Positions 28,383-37,805 of a stretch of 64,000 bases of DNA are shown piece after piece. The stretch is taken from positions 66,392 through 130,391 of the forward strand of contig CAWEAD010000006.1 in the NCBI GenBank assembly GCA_963807225.1, read 5' to 3'. Source of the stretch: JAGVGT01 sp963807225 (GTDB lineage: Bacteria > Desulfobacterota > Desulfobulbia > Desulfobulbales > JAGXFP01). The position numbers and the translations under genes are program-made. The notes under the pieces are model-generated. The model saw only the letters and a list, made by a program, of their open reading frames with translations, ran no database searches and had not been told where the DNA came from. Positions within the stretch are counted from its first letter, which is position 1; every line of letters starts with the position of its first letter.

Positions 28383-29417
28383 ATGAGTACGACAGTCTCA
28401 GCCAATTTTTCCGAATTTCCGGTTTTGAAATCCAAAGAGAATAAGCAGCTATCCAAACCACTGATCGCCCTGATCGGTCCAACTGCCGTGGGTAAAACCG
28501 CCCTGGTACTGGAACTGGCCGAAGAGCTGGACGGTGAAGTGGTCAGCGTCGATTCCATGCAGGTCTACCGCCGCCTGGATATCGGCACGGCCAAGCCCAG
28601 CCCGGCCGAACAGGCCAGGGTCCATCACCATCTCCTCGACCTGGTCGAACCGGACGCAGAGTATAACCTCAGCCGCTTCATCGAGGATGCCGAACAGGCC
28701 TGCCTGGAGATTGCCGCCAGGAAACATCTGCCCCTGCTGAGCGGCGGCACCGGCCTCTACCTGCAAGGTTTCCAGGAAGGCCTCTTCGCGGCCAATGATA
28801 ACGATCTGATGGCCGGGGAGCATAGCCGCACGGATGACGTCGAGATCCGCGCCCGATTGAAAAATGAACTGGCCGGACAGGGCCGGGAGAAACTTTACGC
28901 CCGTTTGCAAGAGATCGACCCGCAGGCGGCCGGACGCATCCATCCTCACGACAGCAGCCGCCTGCTGCGTGGCCTGGAAATTTACGAGGTAACCGGGAAA
29001 ACCTGGACCGAACTGTTAGCCCGGCAGCAGGCAGCCAGAAGCCGGAGTGGCACCAGGCGAGAAATCCTCAAGATCGGCCTGACGGATCGGCGGGAATCGC
29101 TCTACGAGCGGATCAACCGCCGGGCCGCCGCCATGCTGGCGGGCGGCCTGATCGAGGAGGTCGAGTCACTGCTGGCCCGGGGTTACAGTCCCGAACTGAA
29201 ACCTTTGCAGGCCATCGGTTACCGACAGGTCATCGACTACCTGGCCGGACGCTGTGACTACGCGGAAACCCTGAACCTGATAGCCAGGGAAACCCGGCGC
29301 TACGCCAAGCGCCAACTCACCTGGTTCGGACGCGATTCAGAAATCCACTGGTTCAGGCCGGCGGATGGTGAAGCCATCCGCCAAAAAATCAGGTCCTATC
29401 TAAGCAGAGAGCGATGA
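28383..29417 (+). CDS. miaA: MiaA, tRNA dimethylallyltransferase
   Basis: Adds a dimethylallyl group to N6 of A37 in tRNAs reading UNN codons. 344 residues. P-loop GPTAVGKT, DSMQVYRRLDIGTAKP, and LSGGTGLYLQGF are conserved, as is QAIGYRQVIDYL. About 25 residues precede the usual start; an internal start is possible. The stop overlaps pgsA by four bases. miaB, which acts on the product of MiaA, is at 33896. Confidence 0.96.
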   Translation: MSTTVSANFSEFPVLKSKENKQLSKPLIALIGPTAVGKTALVLELAEELDGEVVSVDSMQVYRRLDIGTAKPSPAEQARVHHHLLDLVEPDAEYNLSRFIEDAEQACLEIAARKHLPLLSGGTGLYLQGFQEGLFAANDNDLMAGEHSRTDDVEIRARLKNELAGQGREKLYARLQEIDPQAAGRIHPHDSSRLLRGLEIYEVTGKTWTELLARQQAARSRSGTRREILKIGLTDRRESLYERINRRAAAMLAGGLIEEVESLLARGYSPELKPLQAIGYRQVIDYLAGRCDYAETLNLIARETRRYAKRQLTWFGRDSEIHWFRPADGEAIRQKIRSYLSRER

Positions 29418-29953
29418 ATATACCCAACTTCATCACCATGATCAGGATCATCCTGGTTCCGATCATCGTCATATTTCTGATCGAGGGCCGGCTGCTGGCC
29501 GCACTCCTGACCTTCCTGCTGGCCGGTATCGGCGACGGCCTGGACGGTTTCATGGCCAGAACCCTGAACCAGAAAACCACCCTGGGCGCCTTCCTCGACC
29601 CCCTGGCCGACAAATTGCTGCTGACCACGATCTATATCGTCATGGCGGTCTATCACCAGGCCCCGGCCTGGCTGGCTGTAATGGTGGCCAGCCGGGATCT
29701 GCTGATCGTTTCCGGGCTGGCCATCCTGGCCTGGAACCAGCTGTTCCCGCTGATGAAGCCGACCATCGACAGCAAGATCACCACTTTCTGCCAGATCATC
29801 ACCATGGCCTACCTCCTGGGCCGGGAAATCCTGCCATACCATGAATGGCTGGCCCAGGCCCTGATCGAACTGACCGCGATCCTCACCGTCATCTCCGGAA
29901 TCCATTACATCATCATCGGGTTCCGTATTTTTGGAAAGCAAGAAGGACAATAA
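29414..29953 (+). CDS. pgsA: CDP-alcohol phosphatidyltransferase (PgsA-like)
   Basis: Membrane enzyme of phospholipid synthesis, likely CDP-diacylglycerol:glycerol-3-phosphate phosphatidyltransferase. 179 residues, about five transmembrane segments. The catalytic motif is seen as DGLDGFMAR followed by GAFLDPLADK. Substrate is inferred from family and length. Coupled to miaA (ATGA overlap), and followed by recJ after 42 bases. Confidence 0.88.
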   Translation: MNIPNFITMIRIILVPIIVIFLIEGRLLAALLTFLLAGIGDGLDGFMARTLNQKTTLGAFLDPLADKLLLTTIYIVMAVYHQAPAWLAVMVASRDLLIVSGLAILAWNQLFPLMKPTIDSKITTFCQIITMAYLLGREILPYHEWLAQALIELTAILTVISGIHYIIIGFRIFGKQEGQ

Positions 29954-29995
29954 TTCAAATATAAAATTGACATACTTAAAGGAAACTCTTAACCA

Positions 29996-31762
29996 ATGCC
30001 AGTACCTGAAACCCCTGAAAAGATCTGGGAAATTCTGGCCGGGCCCATGACCTCTCGCTATTCCGGTGAGAATGGAGATATCCCCCCAGTCATCGAGAAC
30101 ATCCTGGCCTGCCGTGGGCTGACCGACCCGGCCGCCATCCAAAGCTTTCTAACCCCATCCCTGGAACAATTGCCATCGCCCGGGACGATGCTGGGGCTGG
30201 ACCGGGCCGTGGCTATCTTACGGGAAGCCCTGAGCAGTCACAACCCGGTTCTGATCTACGGCGATTACGACGCCGACGGTATTTGCGCCACCGCTTTGCT
30301 GGCCAATTTCTTCCGGGAAATCGGCCTGACCGTGATCTGCTATCTTCCGGACCGTCTGCGCGAAGGCTACGGTTTGAACCAGGAGGCCCTGCACCGCTTA
30401 CGCCTGTCCCCGGAGTTGGCCGGGCAGCCGGCGCCGCTCCTGGTCACCGTGGATTGTGGCATCACCAGCCCGATCGAGGTCGCCACCGCCCGAAGTTTGG
30501 GTTTCAAGGTGATTGTTACCGATCACCACCAGCCCGACCCGGAATTACCACCAGCCGACGCCATCTTGAACCCCAAGCAGAACGACTGCTCCTTTCCCTG
30601 CCGGGAGCTGGCCGGGGTAGGGGTGGCCTTCTACCTGGCGGCCGGACTTAGAAGCGCCCTGGTTAAGACCGGGTACTGGAGCGAAGGAAAATCGGCGCCA
30701 AATCTGAAAAAATACCTGGATCTGGTGGCCGTCGGCTCGGTGGCCGACCTGGTGCCCCTGACCGGGGTTAACCGAATCCTGGTCAAGGCCGGGCTTGAGG
30801 TGCTGAACGATAATCCCGGGCCGGGCCTGGCCGCTCTGATCAAAAAAGCCGGCCTGACGCCGGGTAGCCTGAGCGCCGAGAGTATTGCCTACCAATTGGC
30901 GCCCAGAATTAACGCAGCCGGGCGAGTCGGCTCGGCCTTGACCGCCCTGGAGTTGTTACGGACCGATTCGCCTGTGAGAGCCGAAAGCCTGGCTGAGCAA
31001 ATGGAGGAAACCAACCAGCTACGCAAGACCATGACTGAAAAGATGGCGGCGGAAGCCCGTCGCCAGGCAATGAAGCAAATGCTGGAAGACAATGCCGCTC
31101 TGGTTCTGGGAAGCCGCGACTGGCACCCGGGAATCGTTGGTTTGGTGGCCTCAAGACTGGTTAACGAATTCTGGCGACCGGCCGTGGCCCTGGCCATCGG
31201 CCCTGATGGGGTGGCCCGGGGTTCGGTACGGTCGGTGGAATTCATCGACATCCATGCCGTCCTTAAGGAATGTGCCGAATCGCTGGATAAATTCGGCGGC
31301 CATAGCCAGGCGGCCGGAGTGACCTTAAGGGAGGAAAACATCGCGGAATTCACGGCGAACTTCAATAAGGCGGTGACCCAAGCGGCGGCGGCTGCTGATG
31401 TGAAGATGACTCCGGTGCTTCGAGTCGATCGGCAGGCAGACATCCATGAACTGATGGTCGAGCCGGTCTGGCATTATCTGAAGCTCATGGAACCTTACGG
31501 TATGGGCAACCCGGTACCGTTATTCTGCAGCAATCCAACCGGGATGAAACTGGATAAACCTAAAAAGGTCGGAGCCGATTCTCTGCGTTTCCAGGTTCGG
31601 AGCAACGGCAACATGTACGGCGGCATCGGCTTTGGTCTGGCGAACTGGCTGAATCAGGCGGAGAAACATCCCTTGCAGCTGGCTTACAAGATCTGCCGCA
31701 ACGAATTCCGAGGGGTGGAGCGCTGGGAAATCAGGGTCGAAGACATCAAACCGGTTTATTAA
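29996..31762 (+). CDS. recJ: RecJ, single-strand-specific 5'-3' exonuclease
   Basis: DNA repair exonuclease, 588 residues. DHH-domain motifs: YGDYDADGICAT, VDCGIT and DHHQPD bind catalytic metals. The DHHA1 part shows SRDWHPGIVGLVASRL and KFGGHSQAAG. The OB domain forms the C-terminus. Third gene of miaA-pgsA-recJ. No clear terminator follows, only an AT-rich stretch. Confidence 0.95.
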   Translation: MPVPETPEKIWEILAGPMTSRYSGENGDIPPVIENILACRGLTDPAAIQSFLTPSLEQLPSPGTMLGLDRAVAILREALSSHNPVLIYGDYDADGICATALLANFFREIGLTVICYLPDRLREGYGLNQEALHRLRLSPELAGQPAPLLVTVDCGITSPIEVATARSLGFKVIVTDHHQPDPELPPADAILNPKQNDCSFPCRELAGVGVAFYLAAGLRSALVKTGYWSEGKSAPNLKKYLDLVAVGSVADLVPLTGVNRILVKAGLEVLNDNPGPGLAALIKKAGLTPGSLSAESIAYQLAPRINAAGRVGSALTALELLRTDSPVRAESLAEQMEETNQLRKTMTEKMAAEARRQAMKQMLEDNAALVLGSRDWHPGIVGLVASRLVNEFWRPAVALAIGPDGVARGSVRSVEFIDIHAVLKECAESLDKFGGHSQAAGVTLREENIAEFTANFNKAVTQAAAAADVKMTPVLRVDRQADIHELMVEPVWHYLKLMEPYGMGNPVPLFCSNPTGMKLDKPKKVGADSLRFQVRSNGNMYGGIGFGLANWLNQAEKHPLQLAYKICRNEFRGVERWEIRVEDIKPVY

Positions 31763-31964
31763 CTACTTGTTTTTTTATTGTTTATACTCAACTATACATA
31801 ATATATATTATGCGACATAGAATGGAACTGATTGAATTCGGCCCAAGAGCCACCGACGACTAATCCTTGATCCGAACATGCATTTTCGAAAGAATTCTGG
31901 TAAAGAAATCTGACCTTGAATCGATACCACCGGAACAAAACAGGAAGCAACGGAGCCCATATTC

Positions 31965-33407
31965 ATGAATAGAAACATCTACCAGGAGCCTTTGGTCAGC
32001 CGTTACACCAGTCGAGCCATGCAGGAGATCTTCTCGGAGAAAAACCGGATCAGAACCTGGCGACGCTGCTGGATCGCCCTGGCTGAGGCCCAATACGAAT
32101 TGGGTCTGGAGCTGGTCACGGCCGAAATGGTCCAGGAACTCAAGGACCACCAGGACGATATTGACTTTGAGGTGGCCGGCGCCAAGGAAAAGGAAATCCG
32201 CCACGATGTCATGGCCCATGTTTATGCCTACGGACTCAAGTGCCCGACCGCCGAACCCATCATCCACCTGGGCGCCACCTCACAGTTCGTCGGTTGCAAC
32301 TCCGACCTGCTGATCCAGCGCCAGGGCCTGGCCGTGATTAAAAAGGCCCTGCTCAACACCATCGCCAACCTGAGCGCCTTCGCCCGCCGATACAAAGGGT
32401 TGGCTACCCTGGGATATACCCACTACCAACCGGCCCAGCCCACCACAGTCGGTAAACGCAATACCTTGTACATCCAGGATCTATTGATCGACCTGGACTA
32501 TCTGGAGCACCTGGAAAAACAGCTCAAGGCCCGGGGCGCCAAAGGCACGGTCGGCACCCAGGCCACCTTCCTGGAATTGTTCAAGGGCGACCATGATAAA
32601 GTTAGGAAGTTAGATGAACTTGTTTCGTCAAAGCTTGGTTTTAGCGATATATTTGCTGTTACCGGCCAGACATACACCCGCAAACTGGACATGAAGACCG
32701 CCGAGACCTTGTCCGGTATCGGCGCCTCGGCCCACAAATTCGCCGTCGACCTGCGCCTCCTCTCCAACCTCAAGGTTCAGGAAGAACCCTTCGCTAAAAA
32801 CCAGGTGGGCAGCTCGGCCATGGCCTACAAGCGCAATCCCATGCGTTCCGAGCGCATGACCGGACTGGCCCGCAAACTCATGGGGCTGCCGGCCGACTTC
32901 GGCGCCACCTACGCCAACCAGTGGTTTGAGCGTACCCTTGACGACTCGGCCATTCGCCGCATGGATCTACCCCAGGCCTTTCTTTTGACCGACGCAGTCT
33001 TGAGACTTTACCTTAATATAACTAAGGATATGGTTGTTTATCCGAAACAAATAGCCAAACATCTTCTTCAGGAGCTGCCTTTCATGGCCACCGAGAAGAT
33101 CCTGATGGCTGCCGTCGAGCGTGGCCGGAGCCGCCAGGAAATGCACGAGGTAATCAAGGTCCATTCGGTAGCGGCCGGCCGGGTGGTTAAGGAAGAAGGC
33201 GGCGCCAACGATCTGCTCGAACGACTGGGCGGGGACCCGACCGTGCCTTTCACTCACCGTGAACTGGTGGAGTTGATCGGTGATGGCTCTGAATTCACCG
33301 GCCGGGCCGAGGCCCAGGTCGAGGAATACCTGAGCGAAGTAGTCGAACCCAGGCTGACCGCCTATCGCGATCTGTTGGGCGAGATGGACAGCAGCCTGGC
33401 GGTTTGA
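31965..33407 (+). CDS. purB: PurB, adenylosuccinate lyase
   Basis: Purine synthesis enzyme cleaving SAICAR and adenylosuccinate. 480 residues. Fumarase-superfamily signature GSSAMAYKRNPMRSE is present, with HLGATSQFVGCNSD and THYQPAQPTTVGKR. The start is ATG 31965; the ribosome site is weak. A small gene follows after three bases with a GTG start. Confidence 0.95.
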   Translation: MNRNIYQEPLVSRYTSRAMQEIFSEKNRIRTWRRCWIALAEAQYELGLELVTAEMVQELKDHQDDIDFEVAGAKEKEIRHDVMAHVYAYGLKCPTAEPIIHLGATSQFVGCNSDLLIQRQGLAVIKKALLNTIANLSAFARRYKGLATLGYTHYQPAQPTTVGKRNTLYIQDLLIDLDYLEHLEKQLKARGAKGTVGTQATFLELFKGDHDKVRKLDELVSSKLGFSDIFAVTGQTYTRKLDMKTAETLSGIGASAHKFAVDLRLLSNLKVQEEPFAKNQVGSSAMAYKRNPMRSERMTGLARKLMGLPADFGATYANQWFERTLDDSAIRRMDLPQAFLLTDAVLRLYLNITKDMVVYPKQIAKHLLQELPFMATEKILMAAVERGRSRQEMHEVIKVHSVAAGRVVKEEGGANDLLERLGGDPTVPFTHRELVELIGDGSEFTGRAEAQVEEYLSEVVEPRLTAYRDLLGEMDSSLAV

Positions 33408-33410
33408 TTC

Positions 33411-33647
33411 GTGCCCCTCGCCCTCGCCCTGCTCCCGGCCCGGATCGCCCCTGAACGTATCGCCTTCGTCAAGTTCATTCTCGAAGGTTACGATGGTTTG
33501 GCGGTGCTCTCGACCGTCGATCGGACCAGCGGCGAGATGTCTCTGCGCTTTCATCCGACCCGCCGGGACGAACTGCTGAATCTGCTCGACGAACTTTCGG
33601 TCGAACACCGGGCTCCGGAAGAAACTCTGGTTAAGACTTTACTTTAA
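33411..33647 (+). CDS. Small DUF4911-like protein
   Basis: A 78-residue protein starting with GTG three bases after purB, so probably translationally coupled. It has the look of the short DUF4911 family (IAFVKFILEGYDGLAVLSTV and RFHPTRRDELLNLLDEL). Function unknown. The family name is from memory and not checked. Confidence 0.7.
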   Translation: MPLALALLPARIAPERIAFVKFILEGYDGLAVLSTVDRTSGEMSLRFHPTRRDELLNLLDELSVEHRAPEETLVKTLL

Positions 33648-33895
33648 GTTATTGAAATAATATTTTGCTTTGATGTGTTTTTATTGTAAAAAAAAGCCAT
33701 TTATACAGCCCTTTCTGCGGTAATTCCCTTCCCTTGCCCTCCCCTGTTCTCCGGCAAAAAAAATTTCCGCGGCAGAGCCATTATGTTATATTCGGAGAGC
33801 TTTCCCGAAAGGACTTTCCTGGCGAACTTGCGGCATTGCGCCGAGACCGGCCCGCATTGATCGCAGCCGATTTATAATCAGAGCCTCCAACTCAA

Positions 33896-35257
33896 GTGGA
33901 ATTTGACCGAATGACCAAGCTCCCGCGCCAGGCCTTTATTGAGACCTTCGGCTGCCAGATGAACGAGCGTGACTCGGAGATCATGGGCCAGCTTCTGCAG
34001 CGGTCTGGTTATGACCTGACCCGTGATCTGGAAACAGCCGATCTGGTGGTGGTCAATACCTGCTCGATCCGGGGCAAGGCAGAGCAAAAGGCCATGAGTC
34101 TCCTGGGCCGGCTTAAGCAGGCCAAGAAAAAGCGGCCCGGGCTGATTATTGCCGTTACCGGTTGTGTAGCCCAGCAGGAAGGTTCGGCTCTCCGAGAACG
34201 GATGGGGCATGTAAATCTGGTGGTCGGTCCCCAGAATATCCACCGCCTGCCGGAGTTGGTCCGCCAGGCGGAAAAAGGGGGAGCGGCCATCGCGGTGGAG
34301 CAGTCAACCGCCTTCAGCCTCCCCTCTTTTCTGCCGGAACTGGAGAGCAGCTCCCCGCCCCACAAGCGTTTTGTCACCATCATGCAGGGCTGCAACAACT
34401 TCTGCACCTACTGCGTGGTGCCTTACACCCGGGGGCGGGAAGTCAGCCGGGATCCGGTCGATATCCTGACCGAGGTCCGCCACTTGGTTAGCTGCGGGGT
34501 TAAGGAGATCACTCTCCTGGGCCAGAACGTCAACTCCTACGGTCAGGACCGCAAGGAGCAAGACTTCCCCGATTTCCCGGAGCTGCTGCGTCGGGTGGCG
34601 GCCGAGCCCGGCGTGGTTCGCTTACGTTTCACCACCTCCAATCCCAAGGATCTTTCGCAGGACCTGATGCGTTGTTTCGCCGAGCTGGCCAACCTCTGCC
34701 CGCATTTTCATCTGCCGGTTCAGTCCGGTGCAGACTCGGTCCTGCAAAGGATGAACCGTAAGTACAGCCGGAGTGAATACCTGGAAAAGGTGGCGGGCTT
34801 AAGGGCGGCCCGGCCGGATATCGCCATCACCACCGATATCATCGTCGGCTTCCCGGGCGAGAGCGAGGCCGATTTTGAGGCGACCATGAGTCTGCTGGAA
34901 GAGGTGCGTTACCACGGCGCCTTCTCCTTTAAATATTCGGATCGGCCCAAAACGGTTTCGGCCGGTTTCGGCGACAAGGTCACGAAAGCCGAGAAGGAGG
35001 CGCGCCTGGCCCGACTGCAAGCCCGCCAGCAGGAAATTACCCTGGCACGTAACCGCGAGTGCGAAGGCCGGGTACTGGCGGTGATGGTCGAGGGCGAAAG
35101 CCGTGAAGGCGCGGGGCAATGGCGCGGCCGGGCCGCCGCCAACCAGGTGGTGAATTTCACCGGGGTCGAAGGGCGACTGTCGCCGGGCGAGATGGTTAAG
35201 GTGAGAATCGAGGAAGCCTGTCAGAACTCGTTGCGGGGAGTGATGGTCGCGGAGTGA
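33896..35257 (+). CDS. miaB: MiaB, tRNA-i6A37 methylthiotransferase
   Basis: Radical SAM enzyme converting i6A37 to ms2i6A37. 453 residues from GTG 33896; ATG 33911 is an equally possible start. The N-terminal cluster cysteines are in FGCQMNERD, NTCSIRG and VTGCVAQQ. The radical SAM motif is CNNFCTYC. A TRAM domain closes the protein. Follows MiaA's product in the same pathway. The 248-base gap upstream is AT-rich; a TATAAT lies at about 33871 but no matching -35 is convincing. Confidence 0.96.
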   Translation: MEFDRMTKLPRQAFIETFGCQMNERDSEIMGQLLQRSGYDLTRDLETADLVVVNTCSIRGKAEQKAMSLLGRLKQAKKKRPGLIIAVTGCVAQQEGSALRERMGHVNLVVGPQNIHRLPELVRQAEKGGAAIAVEQSTAFSLPSFLPELESSSPPHKRFVTIMQGCNNFCTYCVVPYTRGREVSRDPVDILTEVRHLVSCGVKEITLLGQNVNSYGQDRKEQDFPDFPELLRRVAAEPGVVRLRFTTSNPKDLSQDLMRCFAELANLCPHFHLPVQSGADSVLQRMNRKYSRSEYLEKVAGLRAARPDIAITTDIIVGFPGESEADFEATMSLLEEVRYHGAFSFKYSDRPKTVSAGFGDKVTKAEKEARLARLQARQQEITLARNRECEGRVLAVMVEGESREGAGQWRGRAAANQVVNFTGVEGRLSPGEMVKVRIEEACQNSLRGVMVAE

Positions 35258-35382
35258 TTTCCGCATTTTTTGTCGGGTGGGCCGGGAAATCAACGGGCGC
35301 CCTACCCGGCTTGGACTACCCCAAGTCATTCCGATGAAACCGGAAACCAGGGTGCTCAGCCAAATTACAGGAAGGAGAAACC

Positions 35383-36036
35383 ATGATCGATCTGCATACC
35401 CACACCTTTTTCAGTGACGGCGAGCTGGTACCGGCCGAGCACCTGCGCCGGGTCGAAGTCATGGGCTACCAGGCCGTGGCCATTACCGACCATGCCGATT
35501 CTTCCAACCTGGATTTCATCGTCCCGCGCATCGTCCGAGCCGCCGTCGACCTCAATCGTCACTCCCGGACCACGCTGATCCCCGGCATCGAGTTGACCCA
35601 CATCCCGCCGGAAATGTTCGTCGAACTATCATTGAAGGCCAGGGAATTGGGGGCGCGGATCGTCGTGGCCCACGGAGAGACGGTTATGGAACCGGTCCGG
35701 CCCGGCACCAATCGGGCCGCCATCGAGGCCGAGGTCGATATCCTCTCCCATCCGGGTTTCATCACCGAGGAAGAGGTTCAACTGGCGGTCCGGCATGGGG
35801 TTTTACTGGAAATCACCGGCCGCAAAGGTCACTCGCTGACCAACGGCCACGTGGCCAACCTGGCCGTCAAACACGGGGCCAAGATGGCGGTCAACGCCGA
35901 CGCCCACGGCCCCGGCGACTTTCTCACCGCGAAGATGGCCGAAGTCGTGGCTCTGGGCGCCGGTCTGAGCAGGGAGCACTATGTCCAGATTCGTAAAGAC
36001 ATGGCCGAGTTGGCCGCCAAGGCCGGCCGTTACTGA
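35383..36036 (+). CDS. PHP-domain phosphoesterase (histidinol-phosphatase-like)
   Basis: 217 residues, metal-dependent PHP domain. Ligand motifs: DLHTHTFFSDGE at the start, ITDHAD, PGIELTH, ILSHPGF and NADAHGP near the end. Substrate unknown; it is too short for a full HisK. AAGGAGAAA precedes ATG. Stand-alone. Confidence 0.88.
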   Translation: MIDLHTHTFFSDGELVPAEHLRRVEVMGYQAVAITDHADSSNLDFIVPRIVRAAVDLNRHSRTTLIPGIELTHIPPEMFVELSLKARELGARIVVAHGETVMEPVRPGTNRAAIEAEVDILSHPGFITEEEVQLAVRHGVLLEITGRKGHSLTNGHVANLAVKHGAKMAVNADAHGPGDFLTAKMAEVVALGAGLSREHYVQIRKDMAELAAKAGRY

Positions 36037-36139
36037 AGCTCTAGCACCGGAACCGGCTCCGTAAATCCACAACAGCGTTGCGTCTTACCTGCGGTCATGC
36101 CCACTCGAATCACTCTACCGGCACCAGGCTGAGGTACCA

Positions 36140-37474
36140 TCAAGCCGGGCAGAGTTTGGCGACCAGCCGTTGCAACCGGACTCGCGCGACATTGATCTCG
36201 GCCAGGGAGGCAAAGCCCTTGACCTGATCGGGATGGTTCAGGTCAAAGCCGCCGCGTAAAGGGTGGCGACCGAGCAGCGCCGCGACAAAGGCACGCTCCC
36301 GCCGATCGCCCGGTTCATCGGTTCGGCTGGTCTCGAACAGTTCATACCAGTCCCGGAATCGGGGCTCGGCCATAACCTTTTGCACCTGCTGTCGGAGACC
36401 GATGGTGGCGCCGAAACCATGCCGGAAGAGGTCGGTAACGGTCCAGGCCTCCAGCAGGTCGCCGGCTTTGGCGACGGTGGCCGGGTCATCCAGCGTCAGG
36501 TCGGGGTCGGCCTGGACCAGCAGGACCTCCAGCCCCAGGGAGATGGTGTCCCGCACCCGTTCGGCTATGTCGACGATCTGTTTGATCTCCTGAGTCTTTT
36601 CTCCGTAAGCGATGATCGCGCTGTTGATGGTCCAGACGATTTCCTGCTCCAGCCGGGAGATTTCTTCCGGATTGGTTATCCGGGTGAGGGCTTGTTCCAG
36701 GAGGGTGGTTTCGCTCAAGGGGCCGGCATAAATCGAGGGTATCCGGGTCTGGCCCGGCTCCAGCCCCCCGGGCGACCGGGGCGCTGACTGAGGGGCTGGT
36801 CGGGAGAAGAGCACGCTGGCCTCTTCCGGGGCGACAAAGCCGAGATCCTCCAGCCGGCCGGTGCGGAAGCGCAGGGCTTCTTCCTCGATCTGGGTTTGCA
36901 GGTCGACCCGGGTCTGGCGCAGGAGTTGGTGGGCCGCGATGGAATCGTATTGGTAGAGGGCGTCCAGTACCGCGAAGGGATGGGTTTTCAGCGGAATCTC
37001 GTCCTTGGTCTCCACCAGAAAGAAGCCGTCCGGGGTCATGGCCCGGCGCGGTTCAGCCTCTTCGTCCTCCGCCGGCACCTGATCGGTATCCGGATCGTAG
37101 ACCGTCATGGTCTGGGTCAGATAGAGCAGCTGCACCACATAGTCCAGGGCGAAAAAGGTCCGGGCCAGGGTTTCCGGCCCGGCCAGAGAATAGGCGCTCA
37201 GCCATTCGTCCAGGCTGTCGGAGGCAAAATCGTAACGGTTCCAGCAATCCAGATCGACACAGGTTTCCAGCTGTTCCGGACTCAATTGGACCAGGATGGG
37301 CAGGGCCTGTTCCAGACCGATTTCCCGAACGATATAGTAGGCCTCCAGCGGTTCGAGATTTGCCACCTCCTCGGCCAGGTCGACGGCGTCCAACAGTCGT
37401 TCGCCCCGGCGGGCCAGAGCCCGGGTCAGATCGGCGCGGAACGGGGTCAATTCGATGATTTTGTGGTCGGGCAT
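36140..37474 (-). CDS. DUF6178-like protein, unknown function
   Basis: A 444-residue soluble, acidic, mostly helical protein. I recognise it as resembling the DUF6178 family of deltaproteobacteria. Visible features are LEPLEAYYIVREIGLEQALP near the start and ALLGRHPLRGGFDL near the end. No signal peptide, membrane segment or catalytic motif is evident. It stands alone on the minus strand. The family name is recalled and not searched. Confidence 0.72.
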   Translation of the reverse strand: MPDHKIIELTPFRADLTRALARRGERLLDAVDLAEEVANLEPLEAYYIVREIGLEQALPILVQLSPEQLETCVDLDCWNRYDFASDSLDEWLSAYSLAGPETLARTFFALDYVVQLLYLTQTMTVYDPDTDQVPAEDEEAEPRRAMTPDGFFLVETKDEIPLKTHPFAVLDALYQYDSIAAHQLLRQTRVDLQTQIEEEALRFRTGRLEDLGFVAPEEASVLFSRPAPQSAPRSPGGLEPGQTRIPSIYAGPLSETTLLEQALTRITNPEEISRLEQEIVWTINSAIIAYGEKTQEIKQIVDIAERVRDTISLGLEVLLVQADPDLTLDDPATVAKAGDLLEAWTVTDLFRHGFGATIGLRQQVQKVMAEPRFRDWYELFETSRTDEPGDRRERAFVAALLGRHPLRGGFDLNHPDQVKGFASLAEINVARVRLQRLVAKLCPA

Positions 37475-37578
37475 ATTTTTGTCCAGGTTGTTTTTATTCA
37501 GGTTGAAAGTCGATCTATTATGATATGCACTAATTTAATCCTGTCCGATTCGTCTGAAAATAAATCCCAGGTTTGTTT

Positions 37579-37644
37579 GACTCGCCCTCCGCCCCGCTTT
37601 CCAGGCGGACTTTAGTGCCGTGCCGGCAGTTCTTGACCGTACCG
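37579..37644 (-). pseudogene. ywbE-like fragment
   Basis: About 22 codons read HGTKVRLESG, close to the HGIKVRLESG of the intact ywbE at 43473-43655, and the underlying bases match over a 15-base core. No start or remainder is present. The rest of the 331-base gap before putA shows nothing clear. Confidence 0.55.
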
Positions 37645-37805
37645 GCGGTTCGTCTCGATTGCGGGTAATTGCCCAGCGGTGATTGGCGGACGCCCGGAGC
37701 GGAATTATTCTGATTCGCGACAGCTGGTCATCGACGCTTGCGCATTGTACACTGTTTAATGATCTTTGTTCAGCGAGCACTGTCAATTAAGTCCGGAGAG
37801 CGGTA

